DNA from: Oegoconia quadripuncta
Lineage: Eukaryota > Arthropoda > Insecta > Lepidoptera > Autostichidae
Direction of reading: 5' to 3'
DNA length: 64,000 bases
NCBI GenBank assembly: GCA_949316235.1
Contig: OX438747.1
Location: forward strand, 2,604,501 to 2,668,500
Of the stretch, positions 1-11,203 are shown one piece after another. Under the pieces are notes generated by a model. It worked only from the letters and a program-made list of their open reading frames with translations. It had not been told where the DNA came from and searched no databases. Position 1 is the first letter of the stretch; every line of letters begins with the position of its first letter. The translations under genes and the position numbers were made by a program.

Positions 1-1056
1 TCAATTCTCGGGCCGTTCCTGTTTCTTGTTTATATTAATGACTTACCGCATTGCATAGACGGCAACCATGAGATAACAATATTTGCTGATGACACTATTT
101 TGCTATTCAAAGTTAAAAGAAAACAGACATCTCTTGACGACGTAAATAATGCTATCAATACCAAATGTCAAACAGGTAGCCACTAAAGTGTTAGTAAAAA
201 ACGAAGAGTTGGAGCTTATGGACACTACTTTATTCCTAGGTATTATATTGGACAAAGGACTGCAGTGGGGTCCACACATCGATAAGTTAGCGAAGCGCCT
301 CAGTTGTGCAGTGTTTGCGATTAAAAAAATATGTTATTTAACCGATGTGGATACCGCGAGGCTGGTCTATTTCAGTTATTTCCATAGTATACTGACCTAC
401 GGCATTCTGTTGTGGGGAAATGCCACGGACATAAATTGTATCTTTGTTCTGCAGAAACGAGCGATTCGCGCAATTTACAAACTGGGCCCCAGAGTGTCTC
501 TTAGGAATAAATTTAAAGAAAAAATAATATATTAACATTAGCATCGCAATATATTTACGAAAACTTAATGTATGTAAGGAAAAATATAGAATCGTTTAAG
601 AAAAATAGTGATATACATAATGTTAATACCAGATATAAAAATAAACTTGCTGTTCATGTCAGCCGTTTACACAAAGTCACTAAGTCATTTAAGGAGCAAT
701 GTATACGCTTCTATAATAAGGTTCCAGTAGACATTCAAAATTTACCTTTAAATTAATTCAAAACCATCATAAAACAGACATTATTTACCAAAGGCTATTA
801 TAAAATTTCTGACTATCTGGATGATAAGCAAGCATGGACATAGACCGCTCGGCGATATTCAGTCTAATTATACAATATAATATAATTGTAACCCAAACTT
901 ATTATAAAGAGCAACCCTTGAGTTTCTTGCTCGTTCTTCTCTGGGGAATCTGCTTTGCGAATGAGCAATAATGTCAATAATTTTAATATTAAGATAAAAA
1001 ATGTGACGTTTTCAAGTGATAATATTTTTGTGACTTTGACTTTGACCACGGATTAC
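1..1056 (+). mobile_element. Non-LTR retrotransposon (jockey-like), 3' part, decayed
   Basis: The window opens inside a reverse transcriptase reading SILGPFLFLVYINDLP, followed by the catalytic FADDT motif (bases 82-96). A frameshift follows near 170, then an open stretch at 149-535 with the typical LFLGIILDKGLQWGPHID and SYFHSILTYGILLWGN motifs, and further breaks before the tail ORF at 568-756. The element ends in a GACTTTGACTTTG-type tail near 1050. Copies of the same tail occur at 17430-18845 (-), 37370-38100 (-) and 46839-47440 (+). The 5' end lies outside the window. It is not a functional gene. Confidence 0.85.
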
Positions 1057-2160
1057 AATTAAGTGCAAATTACGAAATTAGTAGATACATAAATGAAAAA
1101 TAAAGGAATTAAATATATCACAAAAAAAAGATAAAGGATAATAGATAGATTTAGATTAGATAGATAGTTATATTATAGTATGTATGTACATAGATAATAC
1201 ACTCACTGTGCAAAATACATACATAAACATAAACACATGATACACACCGCAAACATATATATATACACAACATACATAATACACAATATATACATATATA
1301 TAATATATGTATATAGACCACAAAACTTATGTGTCACGTTTCAGGATTTGTAGTTTAATTTTTTTGTTTAAATGATTCTTTTGAACCGATAAATAGGTCA
1401 GTATTCTTGTTGTAACTATTAACTATTTTGGTCAACACTATCAAGTTCCTCTTTTGTTATATTATTTATTATTATGTTATATGTATTTATTTACCCTATT
1501 GCTGATGATGATTTGCCAGTGAATGGGACTTAAAATATGCTTTGAGGGACAAACCCACCACCTTCCCATGGCCCCATCAACCATCTTGGTTATACGGGCC
1601 GAATAGTTGAGAGATGTGCTCGCTGCTTCCGCGGGACTCTGTCACGATAGCACATTTTCTTAATTCTCGACAAATTGTTTAACTTCTATATCCTTGTCCC
1701 TAATTGCCGATGATATTGGATTGAGTATCCGCCAGCAGTCTTCAACGCTCCACCTCTACAGGGGGCATGCCCATAAAACATGCTTCGTATCTTCCTTTGT
1801 CTCTAGGGGACTCTACCAGCGACATTGCCTGCAACCGCTTCCGAAATCTGCCGTGGCCAGTCATCAACTGCGACGTCGTATGGTCGAGATGCACCTAGTG
1901 TAAGACCAGGCGCACCGAGACATCGGGCCTGCCCTTCTCTACCGACCATCTCGATTACCACTCCACGTCTGTCTCTACCAGAATCCCCGCATTGAGAGAC
2001 AGTATCTTTGATAGACAGTATATTTTCATTGCATTACACTAGAATTTTGCATTACTTGACTTATTTAATGCAGTATAAGCATCGATTATGTTCTTCAAAA
2101 AAATATCGTGTCGTATCAAGTGACCTATCATCTTTCCTCTTCGGTTCTCAACTGTATACC
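1057..2160. other. AT-rich intergenic sequence, no gene seen
   Basis: This stretch is low-complexity AT-rich DNA with TA-rich runs around 1250-1310. A less AT-rich patch at 1540-2000 holds only short interrupted frames and may be old retrotransposon sequence. I see no exon, RNA gene or intact element. Confidence 0.5.
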
Positions 2161-2162
2161 GA

Positions 2163-2455
2163 ATCGACACTAATTTCGGATGTACACCAACTATACTAAA
2201 GTAAAACCAGTTTTGGAGTGGTGCCGTCACATCGTACTGTTCCAGGGAGACAGAGACAGTACTAATTTAAAACTGGTTTTAGTTTAGTTTAGTTGGTGTA
2301 CATCCGAAATTAGTGTCGATTCGGATGTACTCCAACTAAACTAAAACCAGTTTTAGAGTAGTGCTGTCTGTTTCTCCCTGGAACAGTACGATGCGACGGC
2401 ACCACTCTAAAACTAGTTTTAGTTTAGTTGGTGTACATCCGAATCGACACTAATG
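2163..2455. repeat. Two abutting foldback elements (GGATGTACACC family)
   Basis: Unit 1 (2163-2319) has inverted arms that read inward from ATCGACACTAATTTCGGATG. Unit 2 (2320-2455) has the same arm core, GGATGTAC(A/T)CCAACTAAAC then AAAACCAG, inverted around a short GC-rich core containing GTTCCAGGGAG. The two units share the GTGTCGATTCGG junction. A single copy is at 45437-45572 and a half copy at 25594-25632. No coding capacity, so this is a short foldback MITE. Confidence 0.8.
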
Positions 2456-2507
2456 TCAGTCTAAGTTGTGTAATTTTGTCACTGACACACTCTGACTCAC
2501 TTGACTC

Positions 2508-2896
2508 TGGGCTTTTTGGCGGGAACTCGGCGAGTGAAGTAGCATTTTTCTTTATAAGTCTTATAATTTGTGCATTCTAACTTTTGAAGCTTAATAATGG
2601 CAGAATATTGTGCAGCAAACGTTAGTGATGGTGTACAAGTGAAGGGAAGTGTAAATTAAAGTGCGTAACGGAGCTTTCGGGTTCCCACAAGAAGCCGCCA
2701 AAATCTTTTGTAAAGCATTCTGCCTCTTTACTGAAGAATGACTTGCCTGTGACTAGACTCTGTATACGCCAAGTATACGACGAATTACTTGTTTTGACTG
2801 AGACTGACTTACAAACTGAAGAAATAAGATAAATAAGACATGGCTGTTATGGGCTAGATCCCTTTGGCTTCTCCTAGAGGAGAAAATAAATCTAAA
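2508..2896 (+). repeat. Dispersed repeat beginning GGCTTTTTGGCGGGA, with short ORF remnants
   Basis: Closely similar copies lie at 61870-62215 (+) and 53940-54290 (-), and a tail-like fragment at 25470-25560 (-). This copy contains a 20-codon frame starting MAEYCAANVSDG. A second open frame (about 2660-2831) reads SGSHKKPPKSFVKHS and LCIRQVYDELLVLTE, ending before TAAATAAG. The repeat ends near GAGAAAATAAATC plus an A run, which resembles a polyadenylated transcript. I do not recognise the parent gene or element. Confidence 0.7.
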
Positions 2897-3134
2897 AAAA
2901 AAATAACTTGGCTCTGTGATCTTACAGCTTTTTACGGTGGAAGGATGTCGTTCCGAGAGTTGACACTTTGTACATTTTTTGATAGGATTTTGTTTACACA
3001 ATGACTGTCATGATTACAATTACGAGTACAATTTGATTACACATAAACGCATCCGTTCCGCTTCGTATCGTTAAAACTGTAATAAAACGTGGCCTAATTG
3101 ATCCGTTGATCACATCCAGCTGACAACCATCTGT

Positions 3135-3328
3135 GTGCGTAGTGTGAGTTTTGTCTCGTTTTTAACTTTACCATCGCGTTCGCGTTTACGAAAAAAGTAT
3201 CTATGAAAAAAATCGCTTTGCAAACTATCCGCTAGAGGCGCTGCACATTTCTCCATACGAATCGTCACGTAACTAAACGTGAACGCGGTAGTAAAGTTAC
3301 ATCGAAACAAAACTCACACTCCGCCCTC
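3135..3328. repeat. Short inverted-repeat element (GAGTTTTGT ends)
   Basis: The left arm GTGTGAGTTTTGTCTCG followed by AACTTTACCATCGCG is mirrored by CGCGGTAGTAAAGTT then CAAAACTCACACTCC on the right. Between the arms is a core with CCGCTAGAGGCGCTGCAC. Other copies are at 19245-19430 and, split by insertions, at 15161-15936. It is a non-coding MITE. Confidence 0.8.
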
Positions 3329-3579
3329 TGACAATGTCGCCATCGCTTCTCTTGCTTGTTATTTTTTGACTCTAATTTTGGTTAACGGCGGACCCAGGAG
3401 GGGGTCATGGGTCCATGACATGACCCTCTCCCTGGGCCTAGCCATGTTACACACTCAATTTGGTAAGATTTTTTATTGTAAGCAGCCTTAATCTTTAATG
3501 CACTAGAACATTAAATATAACAGAGTATACAGACGACAAGTCATGTACAGTCGGCACTATAAATAAGTATACAGGGCAT

Positions 3580-3925
3580 TTTTACACGGTCGGTGGTAGC
3601 ATGCTGATTATTGAAGTTGTACCATCCGAAGTTACCAACATAAGGTTTACGAATCGGAAGTCGCGGGTTCGATCCCCGAGGGGTTATATGTTTAGTCCTC
3701 GGTTTTGTACGGCTATTTAAATGACCGCCTGGCTAGATACTAAGTTTGCCTCGAAACAGCAAGGTTAATAGAATTGTTGTGTTCTGGTTGTCAGAGATAA
3801 GATTGCCAGTCCCCTTGATAATAGGGGTTTCCCTGTCAGTCCGCTTCCACCTTCGACCTCATCTTCACTTGACATCAGGTGTGATTGAGGTCAAGTACGA
3901 AACCGTCGCACATTTTTAAAAAATG
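3580..3925 (+). mobile_element. tRNA-derived SINE (family 1), diverged full-length copy
   Basis: The 5' part is tRNA-like, with a B-box sequence GGGTTCGATCCCCG at 3664-3677. The body contains CCGCCTGGCTAG, TGTTCTGGTTGTCAGAGATAAG and the 3' signature CCACCTTCGACCTCATCTTC, and the copy ends near an A-rich run. At least 13 other copies or fragments occur in the window on both strands. Confidence 0.85.
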
Positions 3926-3929
3926 AGGA

Positions 3930-4015
3930 AATGGACGAACTGGGAAAATGACAAACTGGGAAATGGACGAACGGGGACCAAGCAGACGAACGTAGAAATG
4001 GACGAAAGGTGAGGA
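3930..4015. repeat. Degenerate tandem repeat (AAATGGACGAAC-like)
   Basis: About six imperfect units related to GGAAATGGACGAACTGG follow each other directly after the SINE. This is a small minisatellite with no coding sense. Confidence 0.6.
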
Positions 4016-4179
4016 ATTGATTCAAACTTTCACATTTATAATATTAGTTAGATGATTGAAAGATTTTAAAAACAAAATTAATTTTTACTATAATTCTGGC
4101 CCTCTGAAATTTCTTAAATATTTCTGGCCCCCTATGAAGTAAATCTGGCCACCACTGGTCTAATAGATAGACGTTTACA

Positions 4180-4450
4180 TCCACATCACCTGGACGAGTG
4201 GAAGTCTACCACTGTACGTTTCTCAAGAAACTTCTTAGCACGTACGACCACCCTGTGGAACGGACTTCCGGCAGCGGTATTCCCGAACGAGTACGACATT
4301 GGAACCTTCAAGAAACGAGCCTACACCTTCCTCAAAGGCCAGCAACGCATCTGTGACCCTTTTGGTGTTGCAGGTGTCCATGGGCTGCGGTGATTGCTTT
4401 CCATCGGGGTGACCCGCATGCTCGTTTGCCGCCCTCTCATATAAAAAAAA
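4180..4450 (+). mobile_element. LINE 3' end (…[21 protein letters not shown]… family)
   Basis: The plus-strand frame reads [20 protein letters not shown] and [20 protein letters not shown], the C-terminal tail of a retrotransposon ORF2. It runs into a non-coding 3' end containing GGGTGACCCGCATGCTCG and an A run. Related ends are at 13940-14140, 43420-43700 and 62535-62900, all on the minus strand. Confidence 0.8.
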
Positions 4451-4574
4451 CCATAATTTACTTCTAGGGCGCTTACGTGGTAGGTATCATTCATTAGCGG
4501 TCGAACGCAAGCCAGCTAAAGGACAGATGATTTCCGGTCGTAATAAAAAAAAATAGGTAGGTACATGGAACGGC

Positions 4575-4855
4575 TGGACAAAGTAACAAATAATAAATAA
4601 ATGTCCACATACGCAGCGCCATCTAGTTCCACAGTATGCAACTACAGGCTTATGTTGTGGATACCAGATGGTTGATATTCTACATAAATAATATTTTTTT
4701 TTGTAAATAAATACTTATTATAAATGAAAACATCCATAACTCGGGTACACATTTCCGTATTCATCACACAAACATATGCCCCTAGCGGGATTCGAACCCG
4801 CAACCTTTTGGTATAGTGATCAGAATTGCTAAACCAAACAGGTCGTCAATGGAAT
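4575..4855 (-). mobile_element. tRNA-derived SINE (family 2)
   Basis: Read on the minus strand, the element has a tRNA-like head whose B box is the complement of GGGATTCGAACCCGC (4788-4802). It continues through the CATATGTTTGTGTGATGAAT region to the AGTTCC/GGCGC tail near 4620. Further copies are at 44187, 45933, 47500 and 56640. Confidence 0.8.
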
Positions 4856-5438
4856 ACTATATCTTTTTAATTACAATTATTACTATTATTGTATAGCTTG
4901 TCCATAGACTTGAAGTGATTGAACGCTGGACCCATTGATTCTGGTGCAGGATCCGAAAATTATTATCAATCATATACTAGTTAACGGGTCACAAGATCGC
5001 GAATGTGTAATGAATTCGTCCCAGATAGTACCCACATGCTTGCCTCGATGAGGCGCTGGCAAATTGTTAGTCCGACCTTTGATCGTTATTACCTCTCAGT
5101 GACCTTCGCAATAGACACCTTGTCTAGATATTTAGTTATGTAACTAGAGTAGATAGTGTATGTACGTATGGTGCATGCGCTCGAGGAAAAGTAACTGTCT
5201 CCGCAACCCATTTAAGTAAATAAATTCGGCAGATTCTATAACTGGCGGCTAGAAAATCGGGCACACATGTTGTGGCGTGGTCATTATGACTTCAGGGCGC
5301 AGGAAGTCGTACATAGGTCTATTAATGAATAGACTTACGTACTACAATCATACTTATGTAAAAGAAAAGAATATTATGCGAATACAGCATGTTAGTTGGC
5401 CGCGATACACCGTGTGTTTGCAGCGCGGCCACCCCTAA

Positions 5439-5771
5439 GGCCCGGATTTAATAAACCAATCTCAATACAAGTCTTGAGGCTGTATCAATCGAGATCCGTC
5501 TTAAGCAGTTGACGCTATCTCAAGCTCCGTGCTAATTTATAAACCAATCTTGAGGTCTACTTAGCTGAGATCACTTTTAAAGTATTCGCCTCAGCGGCGA
5601 ATGAATGTCAGGCTTGAGTTTCGTTTATTAATACGCGCACCTCTCAAGTGTGTACTACTTGAGTAAGCACGTGCGATTCAGGTGTCAAGTAAGGTTTATT
5701 AATCAACACGTTTACTTGAGACCAGTCACAAGACTGTTCTTAATCTTGAGAATGGTTTATTAATACGGGCC
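5439..5771. mobile_element. PIF/Harbinger-like MITE with TAA target duplication
   Basis: The ends are inverted: GGCCCGGATTTAATAAACCA on the left and the complement of GGCCCGTATTAATAAACCA on the right. TAA flanks both sides (5436-5438 and 5772-5774). TTTATTAAT-type sub-repeats recur inside. A second copy, inverted in orientation, is at 50936-51267 and is also flanked by TAA. A 3-bp TAA target site is characteristic of the PIF/Harbinger superfamily. There is no coding sequence. Confidence 0.8.
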
Positions 5772-5829
5772 TAAATGTTACAAAACCCTATCATTCATTG
5801 TCAGAAATAACCTAATGGAGTCATTAGGT

Positions 5830-6330
5830 TCCAAAATATTTTAGTCTAGAGACTCGCCATGGCTTCGCCGTGGTACAATTACTTTCTATAAATAATATAT
5901 AGGTATACCAGCTTTCCGACCGCGGCTTCGCCTGCGTGGAATAAGTTTATCGAGGAAATTTGTTTATCCCGCGGAAACTACACACTTTATAGGGATAAAA
6001 TATATCAATCAATCAATCAATCAAATACGTTTCATTGTTTAAATAAAGAAGGTACATTTAAATATCTTATAGAAACTACAAATTAGGCGGCCTCATCGCT
6101 AATATATCCTTATTTTAATCCAGGGTTTTTTTTAACCAATCTACCAAATGTCATCTAAGTAAATCCGTTCATCCGTTTCACTGTTATTGAACAACAATTA
6201 CATTAGTTTTACAATTACAAAGACATTAGTCCAGATTAAGGTCAAGAGCGATCCCATTCCAATTAAAAAAAAAAAAAAAAAAAACAAGCATCTAAACTTT
6301 CGTATTTATAATCTAACTAATATTATAAAT
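5830..6330 (+). repeat. Fragments of a common retroelement 3' end (…CGCGGCTTCGCCTGCGTGG…)
   Basis: The GACCGCGGCTTCGCCTGCGT and GAAATTTGTTTATCCCGCGG segments match 43379-43996 (+) and 63395-63610 (-). The latter ends in the usual TTTATAATATTAG-like tail. This copy is patched with a (TCAA)n run at 6007 and an A20 run near 6265. It is a decayed repeat without a gene. Confidence 0.6.
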
Positions 6331-7430
6331 GCGTAATTTGGATGTTTGTTTGTTAGATATACTCGTAATAAATTAGATATCAACCTTCCAGGAAAAAATC
6401 TGAAAACCATATTAAAATTAAAATTGCGTGGTTTAGAAGAAGTAAGCGAAGAAACTGACAGTGGCCGACAGCTACTAGGTTTTACTACTAGGTCCTTACC
6501 TATGAAATTGGCATTTTGTATGAAGAGTTTCATTAAGACTGTTTTCTCCATACAAACATTTTTGAAATTTTTTTGGGAACGGCAAATCCAAATTTAGCTA
6601 AACTTTGTGTGTATTATCGGATAACGTTAAGTTAAATATAGGCAGTGTTAATTTTTCAAAGTAACCGCTTTATAAAAGTTTCTGCGAATCTAAGAAATAA
6701 TATGGGAAGTTCATGAAAAGAGTTGTGTTCAAGTTTTTTTTATTATTTGATTTAGCTCAGACATTAAAAAATATTTCATGTGAAACCTTGAAAATATATT
6801 CTACTTTCCAAATAAAAAACCATATTTGGAAATAGCTATAGAATCGTAGAAATTGGTACATATGATTAACGAAGAAAAAAATCTCCAATGTCATAGGTAA
6901 TGAATGACCTAATATTTAGTAATAGCGATGTGTGCTAGTGATTAGTGATATTCACTTTAGGTCACGATAAATTTTCATGTGTAAAATCAGACATGGAATT
7001 CTATAGAGATACATTATAGGGGAATAACGTACGTAATGAATAATTGCTTTTGAGGGCAGCAAATATTTGTTTAAAACACTTTAAAATACATTTTATTTAT
7101 TAATATTAATATTCATTTTTATTATTTCGAGTACCTACAAAATGTTGGTGCCTCCAAAAATAATCATTCATTACATATAATATCCAACATTGCTTTATAG
7201 TTACTACAAGGCGTTCCATGCTAATTTATTTCAAAGAAATTAACAAAGTCAATGCAACAAGAACTTACGAACAGAGTTCGCATTTTGATCACATTCGCAT
7301 GCGAGTAGATCTACCCTATTTGTTGCCAAATTCGAGAATAATCAACAGCGAACCATTAAAAATAAGTTATACTTAGTCAGTGAACCAAAGAAATAATCGA
7401 AGATTTTAGTGGTAAAAAAAGATCGCTTTT
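6331..7430. other. AT-rich intergenic sequence, no gene seen
   Basis: An 83-codon frame at 6346-6597 has no recognisable motif and no splice context, and I treat it as chance. The remainder is AT-rich single-copy-looking sequence. Confidence 0.5.
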
Positions 7431-7433
7431 AGT

Positions 7434-8060
7434 AATAATAGTAATAATAATAATAATAAAACGTTTATTGCAGGCATAAAAAAAAACCCATATACAAAAG
7501 TAAAAGTACACTACAAATTAGCATACCCAAATAAATATATATATAAATTACAAGTAAAATAGTCAAAATAAAATCCACTAATAAAGAACTTTGGCGGTCA
7601 TTTCCGGTTCGCGCTCTGATGAACAGACAACCAATGCTTAAAAATTGGATTGCAGAGTCTGTCACTCACTGCTTTGAGTATGCTGTTATCAGAAGCGCGC
7701 AGTCTTTTCCAAAAGGAAGCAATGCGTGCTCTGAGAACAGCATGAAAATCTGGTACCCGCGATACGGCGAACATGCCCGAGGCACTACAAAAACGCGGCA
7801 ATCTCATAAGAATACGAAATGCGTCATTGTATTGCACCCTTATGTTGCCGTAGGCTTTCCCAGTGTATCTTACCCAGAGTTGGCAAGTATATAGACACTG
7901 ACAATAAGCTTTAAATAACGTTACTTTCACCTGTCTAGTACACTTGCCAAATCTGCGCGCGAGCATGTTACACCTAACCGATAGAGCTCGTCTCTTTCGA
8001 TATCCTTATCGTCCCTTAGATCCTCAGTCAATATATGTCCCAAGTATTTAAACTGTTGTA
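7434..8060 (-). mobile_element. Non-LTR retrotransposon ORF2 C-terminus with (TTA)n tail
   Basis: The minus frame at 7598-7966 reads LFKAYCQCLYTCQLW, YNDAFRILMRLPRFCSASGM and RARIASFWKRL. This is the classic post-polymerase region of an insect LINE. The 3' end falls in the TAA/TTA microsatellite at 7434-7460. The copy is 5' truncated. Confidence 0.85.
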
Positions 8061-8084
8061 CAACCCGAATCCTTTTTTGTTATA

Positions 8085-8325
8085 GTCCCCTTTTTTGTTT
8101 ATCTTTGTGTTTTGTTTCTTATTGTTTGTATAAATATCCTGACCTTAGGATCTACGCCAAGCAGCAATGTTAAGCATTGTTGTGTTCCGGTTGTCAGAAA
8201 TAAGATAGCCAGTCCCCCAAATGTGTTGGGGTTTCCGGGTGAGTACGCTTCCACCTTCGACCTCATCTTCACTTAACATCAGGTGTGATTGAGGTCAAGT
8301 ACGAACCCGTCGTGCAAACAAAAAA
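8085..8325 (+). mobile_element. SINE family 1, 5'-truncated copy
   Basis: The copy runs from the AAGCAGCAATGTTAAGCATT segment through CCACCTTCGACCTCATCTTC to CCCGTCGTGC followed by an A run at 8319. The tRNA-like head is missing. Confidence 0.8.
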
Positions 8326-8575
8326 AAAGTTCGAGAGTCAATTCAATTTGCGATTGTCTTTCGTTTCCTATGAGTGTTTTTACGATGCCAGGCCAAAACC
8401 GTATACAAAAGTACTCTGTCTCCAAAACTGAAACTGAGAAGTTTAAAAAGAAAAATATAAGTGTTGCCAGATATGCGGGGATTTGACGCCATTTAAGCTT
8501 TTTTTTACGCATGTAATGATGAACTTTACATACCTGTGGCAAATTTTACATACCAATGTATTTTTATTTAATTGC

Positions 8576-8733
8576 TGACGTGATGAATCTCTATGCGGTG
8601 GTATATGATTATATTTGATCATTGTCTGTTAATTGATTGACATTACTTGTCAGTTAATAATGTGATATGTAGGCACAATTTTTAGTGTATTAAATAAAGC
8701 CTTTTATTCAGATGATGCGGCTTATCCTTTACA
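8576..8733 (+). repeat. 5' LTR
   Basis: 158 bp, starts TGACGTGATG, contains an AATAAA (TTAAATAAAGCC) near its 3' part, ends TTTACA. Paired with 9354-9508. Confidence 0.9.
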
Positions 8734-8804
8734 ATTTAATTCGCTAAAATAATATAAGTAACGTAATCCTTACATGGATCGATATTTGAGACCGGACAGA
8801 TTCG

Positions 8805-9191
8805 ATGTCAATCCGAGTTGTAGTTCCGCATCTCGTGAATGGGAACATTGGAAGAGAACTTTCGCGAACTTTTAGTGCACAGCAGCAGTCTATAATAAGC
8901 GATACTTCTGCCGCTACAGTAGCCACCTCGTTGGCACATGATGATGGAAACAAACTACAGTTACTTGTTAATCATGTCTCATCGCAAGTATACACTTATA
9001 TCAATGAATGCCATACTTACGTTGACGCTATGAAAATAGTGGCTCTATATTGCGACCAGAAAGCAGGGCACAGGGGGGCAATCGACGTCGATATGCAGGT
9101 ATTAACGCAACTATCTAAAGATTGTGACTTTGCCTCTGTGGATGCTGAGACTAACAGGAATGAGAGCATTAGGGATTGGAATGGGAAATGA
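8805..9191 (+). pseudogene. Gag remnant of the LTR element
   Basis: The frame preserves DDGNKLQLLVNHVSSQVYTY and INECHTYVDAMKIV, typical of insect gypsy Gag (an N-terminal W-x-x-W-K-R-T-F segment is in another frame just upstream). Because the segment is frameshifted and shortened, no functional capsid is expected. Confidence 0.75.
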
Positions 9192-9353
9192 AATTAGGGG
9201 AATGGATGATTGAAAGGAAAGGAGGACCCAAAGGAAAGAGCCAATGTCCCAGCTCCAGAGCCACCAGGTTTTAGAAGATCGAGTAGAATAAAACGTTCTC
9301 CTAAGTACCTGCAGGATTATCAATGCAATTTGTAATAATTCAGCGGTGGGGAA

Positions 9354-9508
9354 TGACGTGATGAATCTCTATGCTGTGGTCTATGATTATATTTGATCAT
9401 TGTCTGTTAATTGATTGACATTGCTTGTCAGTTAATAATGTGGTATGTAGGCACAATTTTTTAGTTTATTAAAGCCTTTTAGTCAGATAATGCGGCTTAT
9501 CCTTTACA
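9354..9508 (+). repeat. 3' LTR
   Basis: 155 bp, same ends as the 5' LTR with small indels and substitutions (for example ATTCAGATGATG versus AGTCAGATAATG), followed by the target duplication ATTGC. Confidence 0.9.
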
Positions 9509-9971
9509 ATTGCTCTGTTCCTAGGATGCAAAAGATATATCTGGAATGCTTAAAATCACAACCATATAAATGTATTAATCTATTTATAAGTCTGTACTTA
9601 AAACATACCGTACTGACTGATTTGTTTTGGTCGCGATGTAGTATAAGAAATAAATATGTATATTCTTGTTTTCATACGATAAATATTCAGCGTTTTTTTA
9701 GGCGACTTCAAATGAAATAATGCGTTTTTAGCGGATTTAGGCAACTTGACACGATATTTATCTTATGAACCTGGCAACTCTGTTTAGTATCTATCTACAT
9801 TTTGCTTTGCTTTTCTTTCTTTGCTTGCTCGCGTTCATTGATCGTTGTGTTGTGCAGGCACTATGTTTTTATTTAATTTTTGGAACTGAAATATATATTG
9901 AATTAACTTCGTCAGTTTTCCTAAAGTCGTTATATACGAGTCGTTTTAATAAATCATGTGAAATACATAAG

Positions 9972-11203
9972 ATGGAAACCGATGAAAGTGAAGTCCGCGA
10001 CCAAGTTGACGATGTTTTTATGCACCGGTTGAGAGAGCTGACAAACGAAGAAAAACAGCATCTCGAAGCCCACAATTCACGATTGATTCCCGAAACGAAA
10101 GCCGCTAGGTTAGAACGTGAAGCTAAGAAACATTGGGACTTATTTTATAAACGCAACCAGACGAAGTTCTTCCGCGATCGCCATTGGACCACACGTGAGT
10201 TTCAAGAGCTTATAAACTTCGATCCGGACCAGCAAATTGTGTTCCTAGAGCTCGGCTGTGGTGTCGGCAATATGATATTCCCTCTAATTGAGGAGGGTTT
10301 CTCAAATTTCTACTTCTACGCGTGTGATTTTTCACCACGTGCCATTGATCTTGTGAAGTCAAATAAGCTGTATGATGAATCTAAAATGAAAGCGTTTTGC
10401 TCCGATCTGACCACTGAGAACTTGTTCGAGAGTATTGAAGAAGCTAATGTGAATATGGCGAGTTTAATATTCGTCCTGTCGACCATCCAGCCGGCCGCGT
10501 GGGCGCACGTGGCGGGCCTTGCATTCCGCGCCCTTCGCCCCGGCGGCGTACTTCTCTTCAGAGACTACGGGCGATACGACATGGCACAGCTCAGGTTCAA
10601 ACCTGGCCATAAAATATCTGATAATTTCTACATGCGGCAAGATGGAACCAGGTAATCAATTGTAATATTCGTCACATGTCTATAAATTTAAGCTTCCTGG
10701 ATAAAAACTATACACCTAATAGTGAATATTTTATAACTTCATTTTAGGAGTTACTTCTTTACTGAAGACGAAATGGCAAAATTGTTCTCTGAAGCTGGTT
10801 TTGAGATTCTAATGAACACCTATGTGGAACGTCGAACAGTAAACTTCAAGGAAGGCATTGATGTGCCTCGCAACTTCATTCAGGGGACTTACAGAAAGCC
10901 TGCTGGCGATGGTAAGCTTAACTTAGTCACAGTGTACCCTTCAGAGTATTTCCAATACTCACCTTCGAAAGTAATCGTTGTGGGTTCGATCATGCTAGGG
11001 ATAAAATTTGTACATGCCTGTTTTATGTAGTTACTGATTTTTTTTAATTATTTCATTTGTACATGATGAAAAGTGCTAACCATTGAATTACCAGTGATTT
11101 GCATGTATATTAGCTCTATCTGACCACTACTTGAACATTTGTTTTTCCATTTCTCACATTATAAATTGTAAATTGTTGTTTGTTATAAATTGTTGCAGGG
11201 TGA
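9972..11203 (+). CDS. METTL6: tRNA N(3)-methylcytidine methyltransferase METTL6
   Basis: Exons are 9972-10651, 10748-10911 and 11199-11203, giving 282 codons (human METTL6, as I recall, 284). The protein carries WDLFYKRNQTKFF and HWTTREF, then the SAM-binding motif LELGCGVGN (L92-N100), ACDFSPRAID, LIFVLSTIQP and LFRDYGRYD. Across the first intron it runs DNFYMRQDGTR|SYFFTEDEM. The family methylates C32 of tRNA-Ser, working with seryl-tRNA synthetase. I chose the ATG at 9972 (AAGATGG context). The same frame is open 69 codons further upstream but encodes a hydrophobic stretch unlike the family. The last exon adds only one base pair of coding sequence plus TGA: codon GGG spans the splice, and the stop is 11201-11203. 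Without that last splice the frame runs to 11030, about 40 residues longer than usual. Everything downstream in the transcript would be 3' UTR with introns. Confidence 0.93.
11063..11123 (+). ncRNA. C/D-box snoRNA, 18S guide (METTL6 last intron)
   Basis: C box ATGATGA (11063-11069), D'-like TTGA (11083-11086), C'-like TGATTT (11095-11100), D box CTGA (11120-11123). The D box ends 75 nt before the 3' splice site. The 11 nt TATTAGCTCTA shortly before the D box are complementary to the conserved 18S segment TAGAGCTAATA. Pairing resumes upstream (TTGCATGTAT) after a 2-nt bulge. The guide assignment relies on 18S sequence recalled from memory. Confidence 0.82.

Larger units (their letters stand above)
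8576..9508 (+). mobile_element. Complete but internally deleted LTR retrotransposon (gypsy-like)
   Basis: Two direct repeats, 8576-8733 and 9354-9508, begin TGACGTGATG and end CTTTACA, the TG…CA rule of LTRs. They are about 95% identical by eye. The element is flanked by an exact 5-bp target duplication ATTGC (8571-8575 and 9509-9513). The internal part is only about 620 bp. It carries a frameshifted Gag remnant (REWEHWKRTFANF, then KLQLLVNHVSSQVYTYINEC) and joins to what looks like the Pol C-terminus (PPGFRRSSRIKRSPKYLQDY). A purine tract GGTGGGGAA precedes the 3' LTR. Protease, RT and integrase are absent, so it is non-autonomous. Confidence 0.9.

Noticed and set aside
6306..6597. Overlapping 81- and 83-codon frames on both strands
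   Set aside because: Opposite-strand mirrors of one AT-rich stretch beside a retroelement tail; no family resemblance.
9765..9971. Upstream in-frame extension of METTL6 (69 codons, hydrophobic)
   Set aside because: The stretch looks like translated 5' UTR: it is unlike any METTL6 N-terminus and the ATG at 9972 has the better context. It is just free of stops.
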